From Morinoia aosen (Eukaryota > Arthropoda > Malacostraca > Amphipoda > Talitridae), in assembly GCA_030386875.1 (NCBI GenBank), contig CM059576.1, positions 64,231,581 to 64,295,580 of the forward strand: a stretch of 64,000 nt of DNA, read 5' to 3'. Below the pieces are notes generated by a model. It was not told the DNA's origin. It was given only the letters and a program-made list of their open reading frames with translations, and made no database searches. Of the stretch, positions 34,156-46,067 are shown one piece after another (positions within the stretch are counted from its first letter, which is position 1; each line of letters begins with the position of its first letter). Position numbers and translations under genes: made by a program.

Positions 34156-35604
34156 TCTAAAAAGCCTATTTTAAATGTAAAATGTAACCCATTTTTCGTA
34201 AGCCGTGATGGAAGCTTAAACCCATAAAACCCATAAAATTTCTACGCCCTACGCTCCAGGAAGTCGCCACATAACCTTTCTGCATTTTAAGCCTCTATCA
34301 GCAGCGTCTTGGACAAGCGGCGCAGAACGATAAGCACTGCATCTTTCAACTCCACTCCTGCACGGCACAATTTGTTCATCCCCGGGAATTTTTTCCATTT
34401 AAGTGTCGCAGAGAAATCATACGCCATGTCAGCTGAGTAGAGGTCGACCTCTGCGCGGCCTGCGTCGGGCGGCCGCTGATCCTGGAGGCCTCCACTGCAC
34501 CTGCTCCCTGTGCGCCGTAGACCCGCTGGCTCAGGCGTAAGTCGAACTCGTGAACACTTGCCTTCGATGTCTGACGTGGTCTACATTTGGCTAGCTTCGG
34601 TGAACCTGGGTTAGGGTAAACTTCCAAATCCGGCTTACGATATGGGATTTTCCCGAGCTAAGCAATAGTATTGTTCATGTATTGAGGCCAAGGTATGTAA
34701 TCCCAGATTAAATGCAAATACTCGAGTATAATCTGTAGGTGTGCCAGTGGTACCATAATTGTATTTCAAATCTTTGTGTCAAACATGAGCTTTACCTAAA
34801 AACTTGTTTATATTGTTCCATTCAAACGTATGTGTAACGTGTATGTGTGATATCAATGAAATTACCTGTGTAAGAAGTAGATTTAATTGATTTGGGGATT
34901 TAATTGATTTGGGGATTTAATTGATTTGGAGATTTAATTGATTTGGTGATTTAATTGATTTGGTGATTTAATTGATTTGGTGATTTAATTGATTTGGTGA
35001 TTTAATTGATTTGGTGATTTAATTGATTTGGTGATTCAATTGATTTGGTGATTTAATTGATTTGGGGATTAATTGATTTGGGGATTTAATTGATTTGGTG
35101 ATTTAATTGATTTGGTGATTTAATTGATTTGGTGATTTAATTGATTTGGGGATTTAATTGATTTGGGGATTTAATTAATTTGGGGATTTAATTGATTTGG
35201 GGATTTAATTGATTTGGGGATTTAATTGATTTGGGGATTTAATTGATTTGGGGATTTAATTGATTTGGGGATTCTAGGCTCTTTAGCGTGTACGTGGGAT
35301 TTAGTGGGCTGGAGGTTGTACCGTCTGCTTTGCTCAGCCCTGTTTCTGCGTTTTTCAGGCGGCAGCTGTGAGACCGGCCCGCCATCCGAGGTGCTCTACA
35401 TTCGCGCTGCCTGCCCTCAAGCTGTTTGAACAATTTTAACAAGAGTATCGATTCGTGCTATTAAATCTATTTATTTGTGATTCTCAAATGAAATCATTTA
35501 ACTTACCTTTTTTCTGTATCCTCTTTATTAAAAATTTGAATACACAGAAAGCCTAATCTGAAAACTACTACGGAAAGGTTTCTCAATGAGAGATTTTTTC
35601 TACA
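34156..35604 (+). repeat. 5' LTR of BEL-1
   Basis: It begins TCTAAAAAGCCTATTTTAAA and ends GATTTTTTCTACA. It is longer than its partner mainly because a 17-bp minisatellite has about 23 units here against three. Confidence 0.88.
34886..35273. repeat. 17-bp minisatellite in the 5' LTR of BEL-1
   Basis: About 23 units of TTAATTGATTTGGGGAT, with a GGTGAT variant forming a block in the middle. The 3' LTR has only about three units (41118-41170). Confidence 0.92.
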
Positions 35605-35715
35605 TGGCGCTGTAGACAGGATGCCGAGGCGGCAGTGCGTGGGTGTGGAGCTTCCTGGGTTGGCGGCTGGTGGACATGGGTGTGCGGAACTTTTTGTGAG
35701 TAAAACTTTATTAAT

Positions 35716-38700
35716 ATGTCAACTAGTGATTTTGTTGTGAAGTCCCGTGTGTTTGTTCGAACTCGAATTACTAAATTATGTGACAAAATTTCCAGAGATC
35801 ATTCATTGTTAACGGAGACGGAGAAGCAAACTCACATTTTAAAGCTTAACCGTTTGGAATCTGAGGTAACTAATTTTGACTCTCAGGTGGCCTCCTTGAT
35901 ATGGGAGTCTGGGGTTGATGATGAGGAACTTAATAATGAATTGGAGTCTTGCGAATCTTATAAAGATAAAATATTAGAGTCTAAGAGTTTATTGAGCGTC
36001 ACTTTAGTTGCTGGTAATGGAAGTGTTGCTTCTCAGCCTCCGACTGTTAGCAGACTCAAGTTACCTGAGGTGCCCTTGCCTAGTTATGCACATGCACCTA
36101 ATGAAAGTTTGCAGCACTTTCTCAGGGGCTTTGAGAGCATCCTCAACAAGTATTCATTAACTAGTCATGAAAAGTATATATTCCTAAAGCGTCAATTGAA
36201 AGGCGAACCATTGTCTCTGGTGAATTCTTTGGGTGTCTCTGAGCAATCATATGAACACGCTAGGGATTTGTTGACTAAAGCATTCGCCTCTGAAACTGTC
36301 CAAAAATTTGATGTGATTAAGCGTCTAGCTAGGCTGAAATTGTCGGCATGTGGTAACCCTTATGAGTTCGTCAGTGAAATGAGAGTAATTCTGGACGCTT
36401 TTGCTGTGCTTCAGATCGATGTAGAGGCCATACAGCAGTATTTTGTATGGAATGCTATGACCAGTAATTTGCAGACTCAACTTATTAATATATGTAATAA
36501 TAATAAACCTAATCTTAAGGAGATTCAGGACAACATTTTTGATGCCATTAACCGATGTAAAGAAATTGAAGCTAATGTTGGTGGTGCGAAGAGTAGAAGT
36601 GTTGACTCTAAAATATTGCTGCCCTCTGCAGAACCTGACCTATCATCTTTTGCGGTGAATGTTCAGTCTGAGCCCAAAAGAGATCCAAGGAGCAGTGTTG
36701 TGAAGTTCTGTAGTTTGTGCAGTGAACGAGGCCGCTCTAAAGTTACGTCGCACCTTATAAGAGAGTGCAAAAAGTTTGTAACTCCTGAGGCTAAGATTGC
36801 TCGTCTTAAAGCTCTGAATTGTTGTACACGTTGCGGGTTTGCCAATCATTCCACGGCGCAATGTTCATTTAAATTTAGCAGACCATGTTTCAAATGTCAG
36901 GGTAATCATATGGCTTTCTTGTGCGCTAGTGAAAGTTCAAATCATGGTAAAGTTAATGCTAAGCAAAGAGCCGGTGATCATCCTAATCTAGATCTGTTCA
37001 CGGGTACTGTGTGGACTGGAACTGTGGGGGTTGGCGAGCATTCCGTAATACCTACTTTTACTACGAAAATTCATAACGTACAGATACGGGCTATGAAAGA
37101 TTCAGGCTGTCAGCCTAACTTTATATTGTCCACAGTGGCGAAAGAGCTAAATTTGAATGTTGTGCGTTCTAAAATCCCAATAACTGTCAACGGTTTCAAT
37201 GATACACGTGAGTTTGTTACCGACGTTGTGGAAGTTCCTTTTGAGACGAATAAAACCTTACGTAAAATAGAAGCCGTGTGTGTTCCTGAAATTAGGATCA
37301 CTGTAGAGTTGCCGGGTCTGTCTGTCGTAGCTTCGGAGTTTGAGAAGAGAGGCTACAAATTAGCGGACTCTATGTTAACTAGTTCAGACACATTAACAGG
37401 CTTGCAGTTTGTGCTCGGTACAAACGATTCTGACATTTTAATTGAAAAGCAAATTAAATTCGGTGACCCCATTCCCTCGGTGTTTGCTGATACTGAAGCA
37501 GGAGTGCTCCTCTTTGGTAATCTGGCGAGGCTTCGAGAGAACATTAATTTGCTTCCGCCTTCGGTGTCATGACAGACTGCAGATCACTCAAAGGTAGCCA
37601 GATCTGTAGAATCTAGTACTTGTAATGGTTGTGTGAATTTCTCTGCATTTGTTTTCTTGAATGATGCGGGGGAAATTTTGGAGAAAGACTTGCAATTAGC
37701 CACAGCCGAAGTGTTGGATTCTTGCTATCAGAGAGTAGTAGACTGTGATGAGTACAGTGACCCGGAGGCTCACAAAGAAAATGATGAAGTGGTTAATTTT
37801 GTGCTACATGGTAGCAATAGAGATGTTGATGGTAGGATTATTATGCCCTTGCCGTGGAGGGGCGAGTTTTCTCATTTATTAGCGAGTAATTTTAACCTTG
37901 CAAAGTGCATTCTTAGTTCGAATCTACGGAAACTACATAGAGATCCAGAGGAGTTGATAATGGTAGATAATGTCTTTAAAGAGCAAGAAGAGTCTGGTGT
38001 AATTGAGCGTGTCCCTGACTTCCGTGTATTTTGTGAGGCTAACAAGCATAGCTTCTTAGCACACATGCCTATTTTTAAGATGGATCGAGCTACAACAAAA
38101 TGCCGAGTTGTGTTTTTGTCTAATGTTTGTGAAAAAAATGGCGCCATGAATCATAATCAAGTCCTAAGTCCGGGACCGTGTCTAAATCATAAAATATCCA
38201 CTGCCTTGTAACTGATTAGGTTCGGCGAAAAGCTTCTAACCTTTGATTTGCGTAAGGCCTTCTTGCAGATTTCGTTAAATAATCTAGACTCAAATAGGCT
38301 ATTGTTCTTGTGGTTTCGAAACGTGGCCAAAGGAGACTTTTCCCTTATAGCCTACCGAAATCTAAGACTGCCCTTTGGTCTGAGGTCTAGTCCTGCGTTA
38401 CTTATGTTAGCATTGTACAAAATTTTGGTCATTGATGACAGCGAAAGTTCTGGCAAGTTGCAGGACTTGAAAAATAGATTGTATTCATTGATGTATATGG
38501 ATAATGGTGCTTATGCTGGAACAGTCGAAGAAGTACAGTATGCATTTTCTACGCTTAACCAAATTTTTAATCCCTACAAATTTGAAGTGCAACAGGTGGA
38601 GACAAATTGCGAGGTAGTGCAGAGGCTCCTGGTTCATCCCGACGACGAACCGAAAGCGGTTACGAAGGAACTCGGTATCATGTGGGATAAGGTCAGTGAC

Positions 38701-40072
38701 ACACTTACCGTGCAGTGGTCGGAACTGGATGCCAATGCTAATACGAAAAGATTATAATTCTCAAAACCTTGCGTCGCATAGCGTCGCAATACGATGTTTT
38801 TGGCTCAATTCTGCCTTGCGTAAATCGGGCGAAGTTGTTTGTTCATAGGTTACAATGCGCCCGTGACATTGAATGGGACACGGTATTGAACCACGAACTC
38901 TGTAGAGAATGGAAGGCTATTGCTCGCCAATTTAATGCTCGCCCGAATTTTTGCTTGCCCCGAAATGTCGGTCATTATTCAGATCCTTTTGAGATGGTTG
39001 CATTTTCAGATTCGAGTAAATTAATGTATGGCGTAGTTGTTTACTTGAAGAACTTGAATACGGGGGCTGTGAGTTTCATTGTGGCTAAAAACCGTGTTAT
39101 TAGTAGTAAATTGGTTAGGAAAACTATTCCTGTCCTTGAACTCCAGGCCGTAGCTTTTGCTGTGAAGGTGTTGGAAGACCTGCGCAGTCAACTATCTGGG
39201 GAGTCGTGCTTGTGTAAAGTAAATTTTGTTAAATTCAGAGTATGCACAGACAGTATGATAGCGCTACATTGGCTTGATTCAAATGCGCTGCAGTTAGATA
39301 AAATGCAGAAGCATTCGGTTTACCTTCAGAATAGATTGAAAGAAATAATGCTGGGAACGGAGACATTACCAGTCGACTTCTCTTTTGCTGCTTCAATCGA
39401 AAATCCAGCCGATTTGACTACAAGGCCTGTTAGTCCTAAGAAACTGCAGGATAGTAAATTTCTGAAGGGGCCAGAGTTCCTGTCTAGTACTTCCGGGTTT
39501 CAGAGTGATTTGACTGTCTCTTTACCTCACCCTCAAGTGGACAAGATGCCACCTTCGGTAGAGGCCCATCTGGCTAGCGCGGCGGTAGCGGTTAAGAACC
39601 GTGAATGCGTTGTCTCGACTGAACGATTTTCAAGCTTTAATAAATTGGTGGGAGTATACGCTTGCGTAAAAAAATTTCTATGCAGATTTGTACAAAAGTT
39701 TGGATCGGAGGAGGTGAGAAAGAAAAGTACCGACCAGTAAGGCATGAGAAGTTGCAAGTGGGTGATATAGTGTTGTTGAAGGAACCTAACTTAAAGGTGT
39801 ACCACTTTCCCATGGCTGTAGTTCATTGTACCCAAGAAAATGACATGGGAGAAGTAACAGCAGTTACTGTGTATAAAGGTCGTACCCGAGAGCTTGTTAA
39901 GAGACACGTTTCTTCAGTTGTACCTTACTTGCGACCGTCGACGAACATCTCCAACGTCTCGAGGAATCCCGTGGTGGGTCCTGATGATTCGCGCTGCGCG
40001 CGTCCGCAGAGAGCTGCTGCTCTTAAGGGCTCGGAGGCGTCGCGCTTAATGCTCCAGAGCAATTTAGTTTAG
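35716..40072 (+). pseudogene. gag-pol region of BEL-1 (fossil)
   Basis: In order: a Gag of the DUF1759 type with HFLRGFESILNKYSLTSHEK; zinc knuckles (CTRCGFANHSTAQC, CFKCQGNHMAFLC); an aspartic protease region with KDSGCQPNFI; reverse transcriptase (LRKAFLQISL); RNase H (VAFSDSSK) with a BEL-typical ENPADLTTR stretch; and the domain that follows integrase in BEL polyproteins (GDIVLLKEPNLK). This identifies BEL/Pao. The region is broken in about four or five places and cannot encode one polyprotein. Confidence 0.85.
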
Positions 40073-40420
40073 AGTTAATTATAGATGTTTCTTGTATTTC
40101 GTTGTATTAAGCTAATTGTCTGTGTTGGAACCCATCTGTTGGGCTCAATTAAGTTTTTCTTGTATTTCATTGTATTAACCGATTGTTTGTGTTTAAACTA
40201 ACGTGCTGCGCTTGAATAAGTTTTAAAAACCTGTTTTGCCCGTTCTTCGGTACGGTACGGTACGATACGATTTTGTTCATTTTTAGAAGCTAATCTTGTT
40301 CATTTTCTAATTGGAAATGAACCTGGGCCCGTCGGAGTGTTGGAAATAAAAGATTTTACTTAATATATTCGTCCATTTTTAATCTCGTTGATCTAAAAAT
40401 GCACCTTGGCCCCGGGAGTG

Positions 40421-41502
40421 TCTAAAAAGCCTATTTTAAATGTAAAATGTAACCCATTTTTCGTGCGCCGTGATGGAAGCTTAAACTCATTAAACCCATA
40501 AAATTTCAACGCCCTACGCTCCAGGAAGTCGCCACATAACCTTTCCGCATTTTAAGCCTCTATCAGCAGCGTCTTGGACAAGCGGCGCAGAACGATAAGC
40601 ACTGCATCTTTCAACTCCACTCCTGCACGGCACAATTTGTTCATCCCCGGGAATTTTTTCCATTTAAGTGTCGCAGAGAAATCATACGCCATGTCAGCTG
40701 AGTAGAGGTCGACCTCTGCGCGGCCTGCATCGGGCGGCCGCTGATCCTGGAGGCCTCCACTGCACCTGCTCCCTGTGCGCCGTAGACCCGCTGGCTCAGG
40801 CGTAAGACTGACGTGGTCTACATTTGGCTAGCTTCGGTGAACCTGGGTTAGGGTAAACTTCCAAATCCGGCTTACGATATGGGATTTTCCCGAGCTAAGC
40901 AATAGTATTGTTCATGTATTGAGGCCAAGGTACGTAATCCCAGATTAAATGCAAATACTCGAGTATAATCTGTAGGTGTGCCAGTGGTACCATAATTGTA
41001 TTTCAAATCTTTGTGTCAAACATGAGCTTTACCTAAAAACTTGTTTATATTGTTCCATTCAAACGTATGTGTAACGTGTATGTGTGACATCAATGAAATT
41101 ACCTGTGTAAGAAGTAGATTTAATTGATTTGGGGATTTAATTGATTTGGGGATTTAATTGATTTGGGGATTCTAGGCTCTTTAGCGTGTACGTGGGATTT
41201 AGTGGGTTGGAGGTTGTACCGTCTGCTTTGCTCAGCCCTGTTTCTGCGTTTTTCAGGCGGCAGCTGTCAGACCGGCCCGCCATCCGAGGTGCTCTACATT
41301 CGCGCTGCCTGCCCTCAAGCTGTTTGAACAATTTTAACAAGAGTATCTATTCGTGCTATTAAATCTATTTATTTGTGATTCTCAAATGAAATCATTTAAC
41401 TTACCTTTTTTCTGTATCCTCTTTATTAAAAATTTGAATACACAGAAAACCTCATCTGAAAACTACTACGGAAAGGTTTCTCAATGAGAGATTTTTTCTA
41501 CA
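40421..41502 (+). repeat. 3' LTR of BEL-1
   Basis: It pairs with 34156-35604 over its whole length apart from the minisatellite and one short length difference. GGCCCCGGGAGTG sits directly upstream, and CATTAT of the piggyBac host sequence follows. Confidence 0.88.
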
Positions 41503-41519
41503 CATTATATCAATATATT

Positions 41520-42902
41520 TTTCACAAAAAATAACACGAGTAACAAACTTACTTTCTTCTAATGCTAATATAAAGTACAAAGAATGATGGGTAAAATGGA
41601 AATCAACATTTTGTTGCCGTATCAACTGGAAATCTCTGGGTTGTTTGGTATCGAATAAATAGAAAAAATTTCGGATGGGTTCCAGTGTAACTGGAAGATG
41701 CGACTAGAGTTGCTTCCAGTCACCGTCATGGCGCATGTTCACTTCTTGGGACAATCTACGAAGCAAGTTTGCTTATTTTTTAGGCCCAAGTATAAATCAC
41801 ACTTTATGCGATTGTGAAAAAGTTATCACAAAAAACAACAGCTGATTGAGGGTTAGGGGTAGATCTTGTCATTGCCATCAACACCTTTTAACTACGCGAC
41901 AGGTTTTTCATTTTCTTCCAGGGTTTCTGTGATAAATGTTTTTCCTTGATATGATGGTAAATCGTGAATGATTCCTCTACAGCTTGATCTACAAAAGTTT
42001 TGAAGCCCCACTTATTGGGTTTATTTCTGATGTATTGGCATTGCTTTCCTGCCTTTTCTACCATTTTTTTCCACTTCCATTTTCCTTCCATTTCTTCATC
42101 TACACTCTTAATTGTATGAGTTGCCTTCAACCTTCTTACAGTGATCATGAAACATTTCAAACAGCTGCCTAAGCTTCCAACATATATCGTCATTATTGTG
42201 TTCATTATTGTTGCCAGTAAAATGTATATACACTTTCAGAGAATTTTACCTCTAACTCATCCAACCATGCTCATTATATCATCTAATGCGTCATCCCTCA
42301 GCAGCGTACTCCAGTAATCGTACACTGCTGGCAGCTTGTATACACCCATATGGAGCATTATTGCTAGGAATTGTTATATTTCATTGTCATCTATACCAAC
42401 ACTCTTGGTACACTGTTCAACTGAGTATAAGTTTGTGTGATACAAGATAAGGTTAGTCATTTGTTATGAACTGAGAGAAATACTGGCAAGGTGTTAGCAT
42501 TTCATCTGGCCCAGTAAATTCAATCTCTAGTGGATAAATATTATCGATGTCTCTTTTCCTCCACTGTCATTTCCGCGAAAGAGGCTCGTCTGGAATTTCA
42601 TCATTCGACTGAATTACATCAATATTTTGTTAGCGTGTTCTGTGTTTTTTAGTGCTTGTTCCCTCTAGCTGTTGGTTTGAGCTACCTTCATTGGCATGCA
42701 ATATAGTTGTGCTTTCATCACATGTATCATCACCTTCATCAACATCAATGTCATCTGCTATAGCACCACTTGTGTTAGGAATGAAATCAGGATCAGCAAC
42801 ACCGTCGTCCGTGTCAATGCCATCATCAGAATCATCGGCATAATTTGGAGCCACACCTTGCAGATAACTATTTCTGGTATCATAGAAACCTGACACATCC
42901 AT
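41520..42902 (-). pseudogene. piggyBac transposase pseudogene
   Basis: The start at 42902 gives an acidic N-terminus (MDVSGFYDTRNSY, then Asp/Glu-rich SDDGIDTDDG), typical of piggyBac/PGBD transposases. It is open for 90 codons and then interrupted. Further family blocks appear in other frames: VYKLPAVYDYWSTLLRDD (about 42350-42290), IRNKPNKWGFKTF (about 42035-41990, the region around a catalytic Asp in the family) and DNFFT (about 41835-41820). Stops and frame changes are frequent, so it is inactive. The cysteine-rich C-terminus is not seen; the sequence left of the BEL insertion is only 230 bp and seems to be terminal repeat DNA. Confidence 0.82.
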
Positions 42903-43419
42903 TTTGGGGCCTGTGAAGGTGAAATGCTATCAATAACCATTGGAAATAACATAGTCCAACAATTTTGTTGAGCTGATTCTCTACTCATAATTTTGACCAT
43001 GAATGGGCAGCTCAACAAAATTGTAGACCTATATTCAAGTACCATACACGGTGCCATAATAATATAATTATCTGCAAAAAATATGCTCAAACACGTCTAC
43101 AAGAACAAATTAAATACAAAATGTAAAATAGACATAGATTATATACTTGTTACACCCTGAAATTGAAATAAGAAAGCAGAGAAGTTCGGCGATGCGTACA
43201 CAAGGATCAAAAGGTTGTGGACATTGAGGCTTGCCACTGCCTCAGCGCCATCTATTGCCTACTTTTTGTACCTACGTGACGCGCAACAATTCTGTTCGGC
43301 TGCCAGAACAAGAAAAAACAATAGGTAACTAATATTACGTATATTTTATCAGGCCTAAAAATACCTCGACAATTTTGTTGAGCAAACCATTAAAGGGTTA
43401 AAACTATTTGCTCGTGCTC

Positions 43420-43680
43420 GTCGTAGCTGTGAGACTAGCGAACTTGCCTCTGTCCAGGCAGACCCTGGTTTGAGTCCCAGCGCTGGTGGCGATTTTCTCT
43501 GTTGGGTATAGGAGAAAAATTCCAAGCACAATACCCCACTCTACCCAGGTGTCTGAAATGGGTACCGGTCTTGACCGGGGGAAAGCGTAATGGCGTCCTG
43601 GCGTTAGTTATAAGGCATTTGAAAATCCAATGTATAAGGTGATATGTATCAGGCTTGAAATTGGAAATAAAGCATCCGTA
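43420..43680 (+). mobile_element. tRNA-derived SINE (family 2)
   Basis: The head resembles a tRNA with internal pol III boxes: TAGCTGTGAG as an A-box-like stretch and GGTTTGAGTCCC as a good B box about 35 bp on. The body has CTCTACCCAGGTGTCTGAAA and GGTCTTGACCGGG; the end is GGAAATAAAGC. It starts about 20 bp after the piggyBac target site. A reverse copy lies at 12600-12860. Confidence 0.8.
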
Positions 43681-44040
43681 GATGCCCTCATTATTTGGAG
43701 GTTAATTGCTGTCATTTTTGGCAGATTGTGTTCCCTAGTCATCAGTAAGTGATTTGTTGGTAGAAAAGTTTTTGAACTTGAATTCTCTAAATAAGCAAAT
43801 AATGTCAGCTAAAAAAGTATTCGCGTGCAATGTAACTTTTTGTGTCAGGTAAAGTGATGCAAAAAAAACGGTTTTATTTGATTGCAGTTTTTTTTGCAAA
43901 AAAAACGTGTTTTTTATGTGTTTTTTTTTTGTTTTTTATGTTTTTTTTGCACACCTAAATTTTGTTAAGTAAATGTCTAGGTTTTTTTTGGACACCTAAA
44001 ATATATTAATATCCATGTTTTTTAGTCATTTTATTGTTAT

Positions 44041-44363
44041 AAAAACATCAAAAAGAAACCATACAGTAAAAGTGGTGGCGGATAACCTACAATTACCTAG
44101 AGGCGTCTAAGAGGAACAGCAGGAGCCACAGAACTTATATTGATGGAGTCAAAATTCAGAGCTTACTATCTCTACTATGTCTGATTTTATTGTTATGTGA
44201 CCAAAAAATCAGACTTTGCAGAGATAATAAGCTCTGAATTTTGACTCCATCAATATAAGTTCTGTGGTAAGTTCTGTGGCTCCTGCTGTACCTCTTAGAC
44301 TCCTCTAGGTAATTGTGGGTTATCTGCCACCACTTTTACTGTATGGTTTCTTTTTTATGTTTT
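44041..44363. repeat. Long hairpin in the satellite
   Basis: The arms of about 150 bp (44041-44188 and 44203-44363) are near-perfect inverted copies: AAACCATACAGTAAAAGTGG on one side and CCACTTTTACTGTATGGTTT on the other, with GACTCCATCAATATAAGTTC near the centre. The loop is about 14 bp and contains the satellite motif TTATGTGACC. A 12-bp stretch, TAAGTTCTGTGG, is doubled in the right arm. Confidence 0.9.
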
Positions 44364-44970
44364 CAATTACAAAAATGACTTAAAACCATAGATATTAATA
44401 TATTTTAGGTGACCAAAAAAATATCCTGTTTTTTTTAAACATGTTTTTTTTACAAAAAATTCTGACTAATAGAAATGAATATTAATATATTTTCTGGTAC
44501 CAAATATAACTATGATGTTTGTTTTACAAATAATCATGACTAAAAAACAATATATTTTATGTGACTTAAAAAGCCCCATGCAGTTTTTTTTTTCAAAAAA
44601 ACATGTTTTTACTAAAAAATCATGACTGAAAAAACATGAATAATATATTTATGAGACCAAAAAAAGGTTTTTGTACAAAAAAATCATGACTAAAAAAACA
44701 TGAACTTATATATGAGACCTAAAAAACCCCATGCTGTTTTTTAAAAAATATGTTTTTTTACAGACAATGATGTATAAGAAAACCTGGATATGAATATATT
44801 TTATGCGACCAAAAAACCATGCTGTTTTATTTTACATATTTTTCATAAAAAATTGTCTCTTAAAATCATGGATATGATCATATTTTATGTTACCAAAAAA
44901 ATCATTGTTTTTTTATTAAAAAGTTATTATTATTCATTTTTTGGTCACGACTTCTTTGTAAAAAAAAACA

Positions 44971-45248
44971 CCCCCTCAGGGGGATACAATTATTGTATCT
45001 ATGGGAACTAGCGCTCCCAGGGGGACAATGTGAGAGCCCAAGCTGAGAGTTAGGTAGGCCTCCTTTTTGTTGAAATAAAATGTTTTTGTTATGTTGAGGA
45101 CCACCTTTTTTCGGTTCACTGCTGTCCTGTTTTTCAGCACCTACTACTGTCTTCTTCAACTTTGATCTTGTTTCATAATCTTCCTTCCTCTCTTCGGATT
45201 GCATTTGTTGCTGGGTAGGGAGGCTAAAACTAATGACTAATCTAATCT
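44971..45248 (+). mobile_element. SINE family 1 copy with target duplication
   Basis: Head CCCCCTCAGGGGGATACAAT to tail GACTAATCTAATCT. The flanks are GTAAAAAAAAACA (44958-44970) and GTAAAAAAACA (from 45249), a target duplication in satellite DNA. It is shorter than others because about 90 bp of the body after TTTCATAATCTTCC is absent. Confidence 0.85.
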
Positions 45249-45626
45249 GTAAAAAAACATGGATATTAATTTATTTTATGTGACCAAAAAACCATACTTT
45301 TTGAAAAAAAGATTTTTTACAAAAAAACATGAGTGTTATTAAATTTTATCTGACCAAAAAAACATGACCTTTTAAAAACCATGTTTTTTTCACAAAAAGT
45401 CATTAATATCCGTGTTTTTTAGTCATGATTTTTTTGGGAAAGAAAACGTGATTTTAAAAAAACCAGCCAGCATGGTTTTTTTTGGCACATAAAATATATT
45501 ACTATCCACATTTTTTAATCATGATTTTTCTGTAAAAAAATGTTTTTCAAAAAACAGCATGGTTGTTTATGGTAAAATAAAGTATATTAATATCCGTGTT
45601 TTTAGTCATGACTTTTTTGTAACAAA

Positions 45627-45995
45627 GATTAAGATTATAAGATTATAGGTTAGTTTAAGCCTCCCTAACTGCTACAAAAATAGAGCGTATCAAAGAGAGG
45701 AAGGAGGAAGACACCATTTAGTATGGAAATAAGAAAATGAGGAATCTATGCTGAAAGGGCATAGAAATAGTAAGATGAGAAAGAAGATCATGAAATAAGA
45801 TAAAAGTTGAAGCAGAAAGTCAGAGGTGCTGAAAAACAGGACAGTAGTGAACCGATAAAAAGGTGGTCTTCAACATAACAAAAAACATTTTAATTCAACA
45901 AAAAGAAGGCCTACCTAACTCTCAGCTCGGGCCCTCACATTTTCCCCCTGGGAGCGCTAATGCCCATAGATACAATAGTTGTATCCCCTGAGGGG
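45627..45995 (-). mobile_element. SINE family 1, full-length copy with exact 11-bp TSD
   Basis: On the minus strand: head CCCCTCAGGGGATACAACTA, GGGCATTAGCGCTCCCAGGG, GAGCTGAGAGTTAGGTAGGC, tail AACCTATAATCTTATAATCT. TTTGTAACAAA flanks it exactly at 45616-45626 and 45996-46006. This copy (369 bp) defines the family's length. Confidence 0.92.
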
Positions 45996-46067
45996 TTTGT
46001 AACAAAAATATTCAAAAAACAGCATGGATTTTTTGGTTACATAAGATATATTTAATATCCATTAGAA

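Larger units (their letters stand above)
34156..41502 (+). mobile_element. BEL/Pao LTR element, broken (BEL-1)
   Basis: LTRs lie at 34156-35604 and 40421-41502. CATTAT at 34150-34155 and 41503-41508 is the likely target duplication, inside the piggyBac element. A TGGCGCTGTAGACAGG sequence directly follows the 5' LTR as primer-binding site, and GGCCCCGGGAGTG directly precedes the 3' LTR as polypurine tract. Parts seen: gag with zinc knuckles, protease, reverse transcriptase, RNase H and the terminal domain after integrase. It is a fossil, with about four or five breaks. The LTRs differ by few substitutions, so the insertion is fairly young but older than BEL-2. Confidence 0.88.
33926..43397 (-). 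mobile_element. piggyBac transposon, degenerate, split by a BEL element
   Basis: The left end CCCTTTAATGGTCAC and the right end (reverse CCCTTTAATGGTTTGC) are inverted repeats, each next to TTAA (33922-33925 and 43398-43401). Without the BEL element at 34156-41502 plus its 6-bp duplication, about 2.1 kb remains, a usual piggyBac size. Subterminal ACAATTTTGTTGAGC-type repeats occur at both ends. A broken transposase lies on the minus strand at 42902-41520. Confidence 0.88.
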
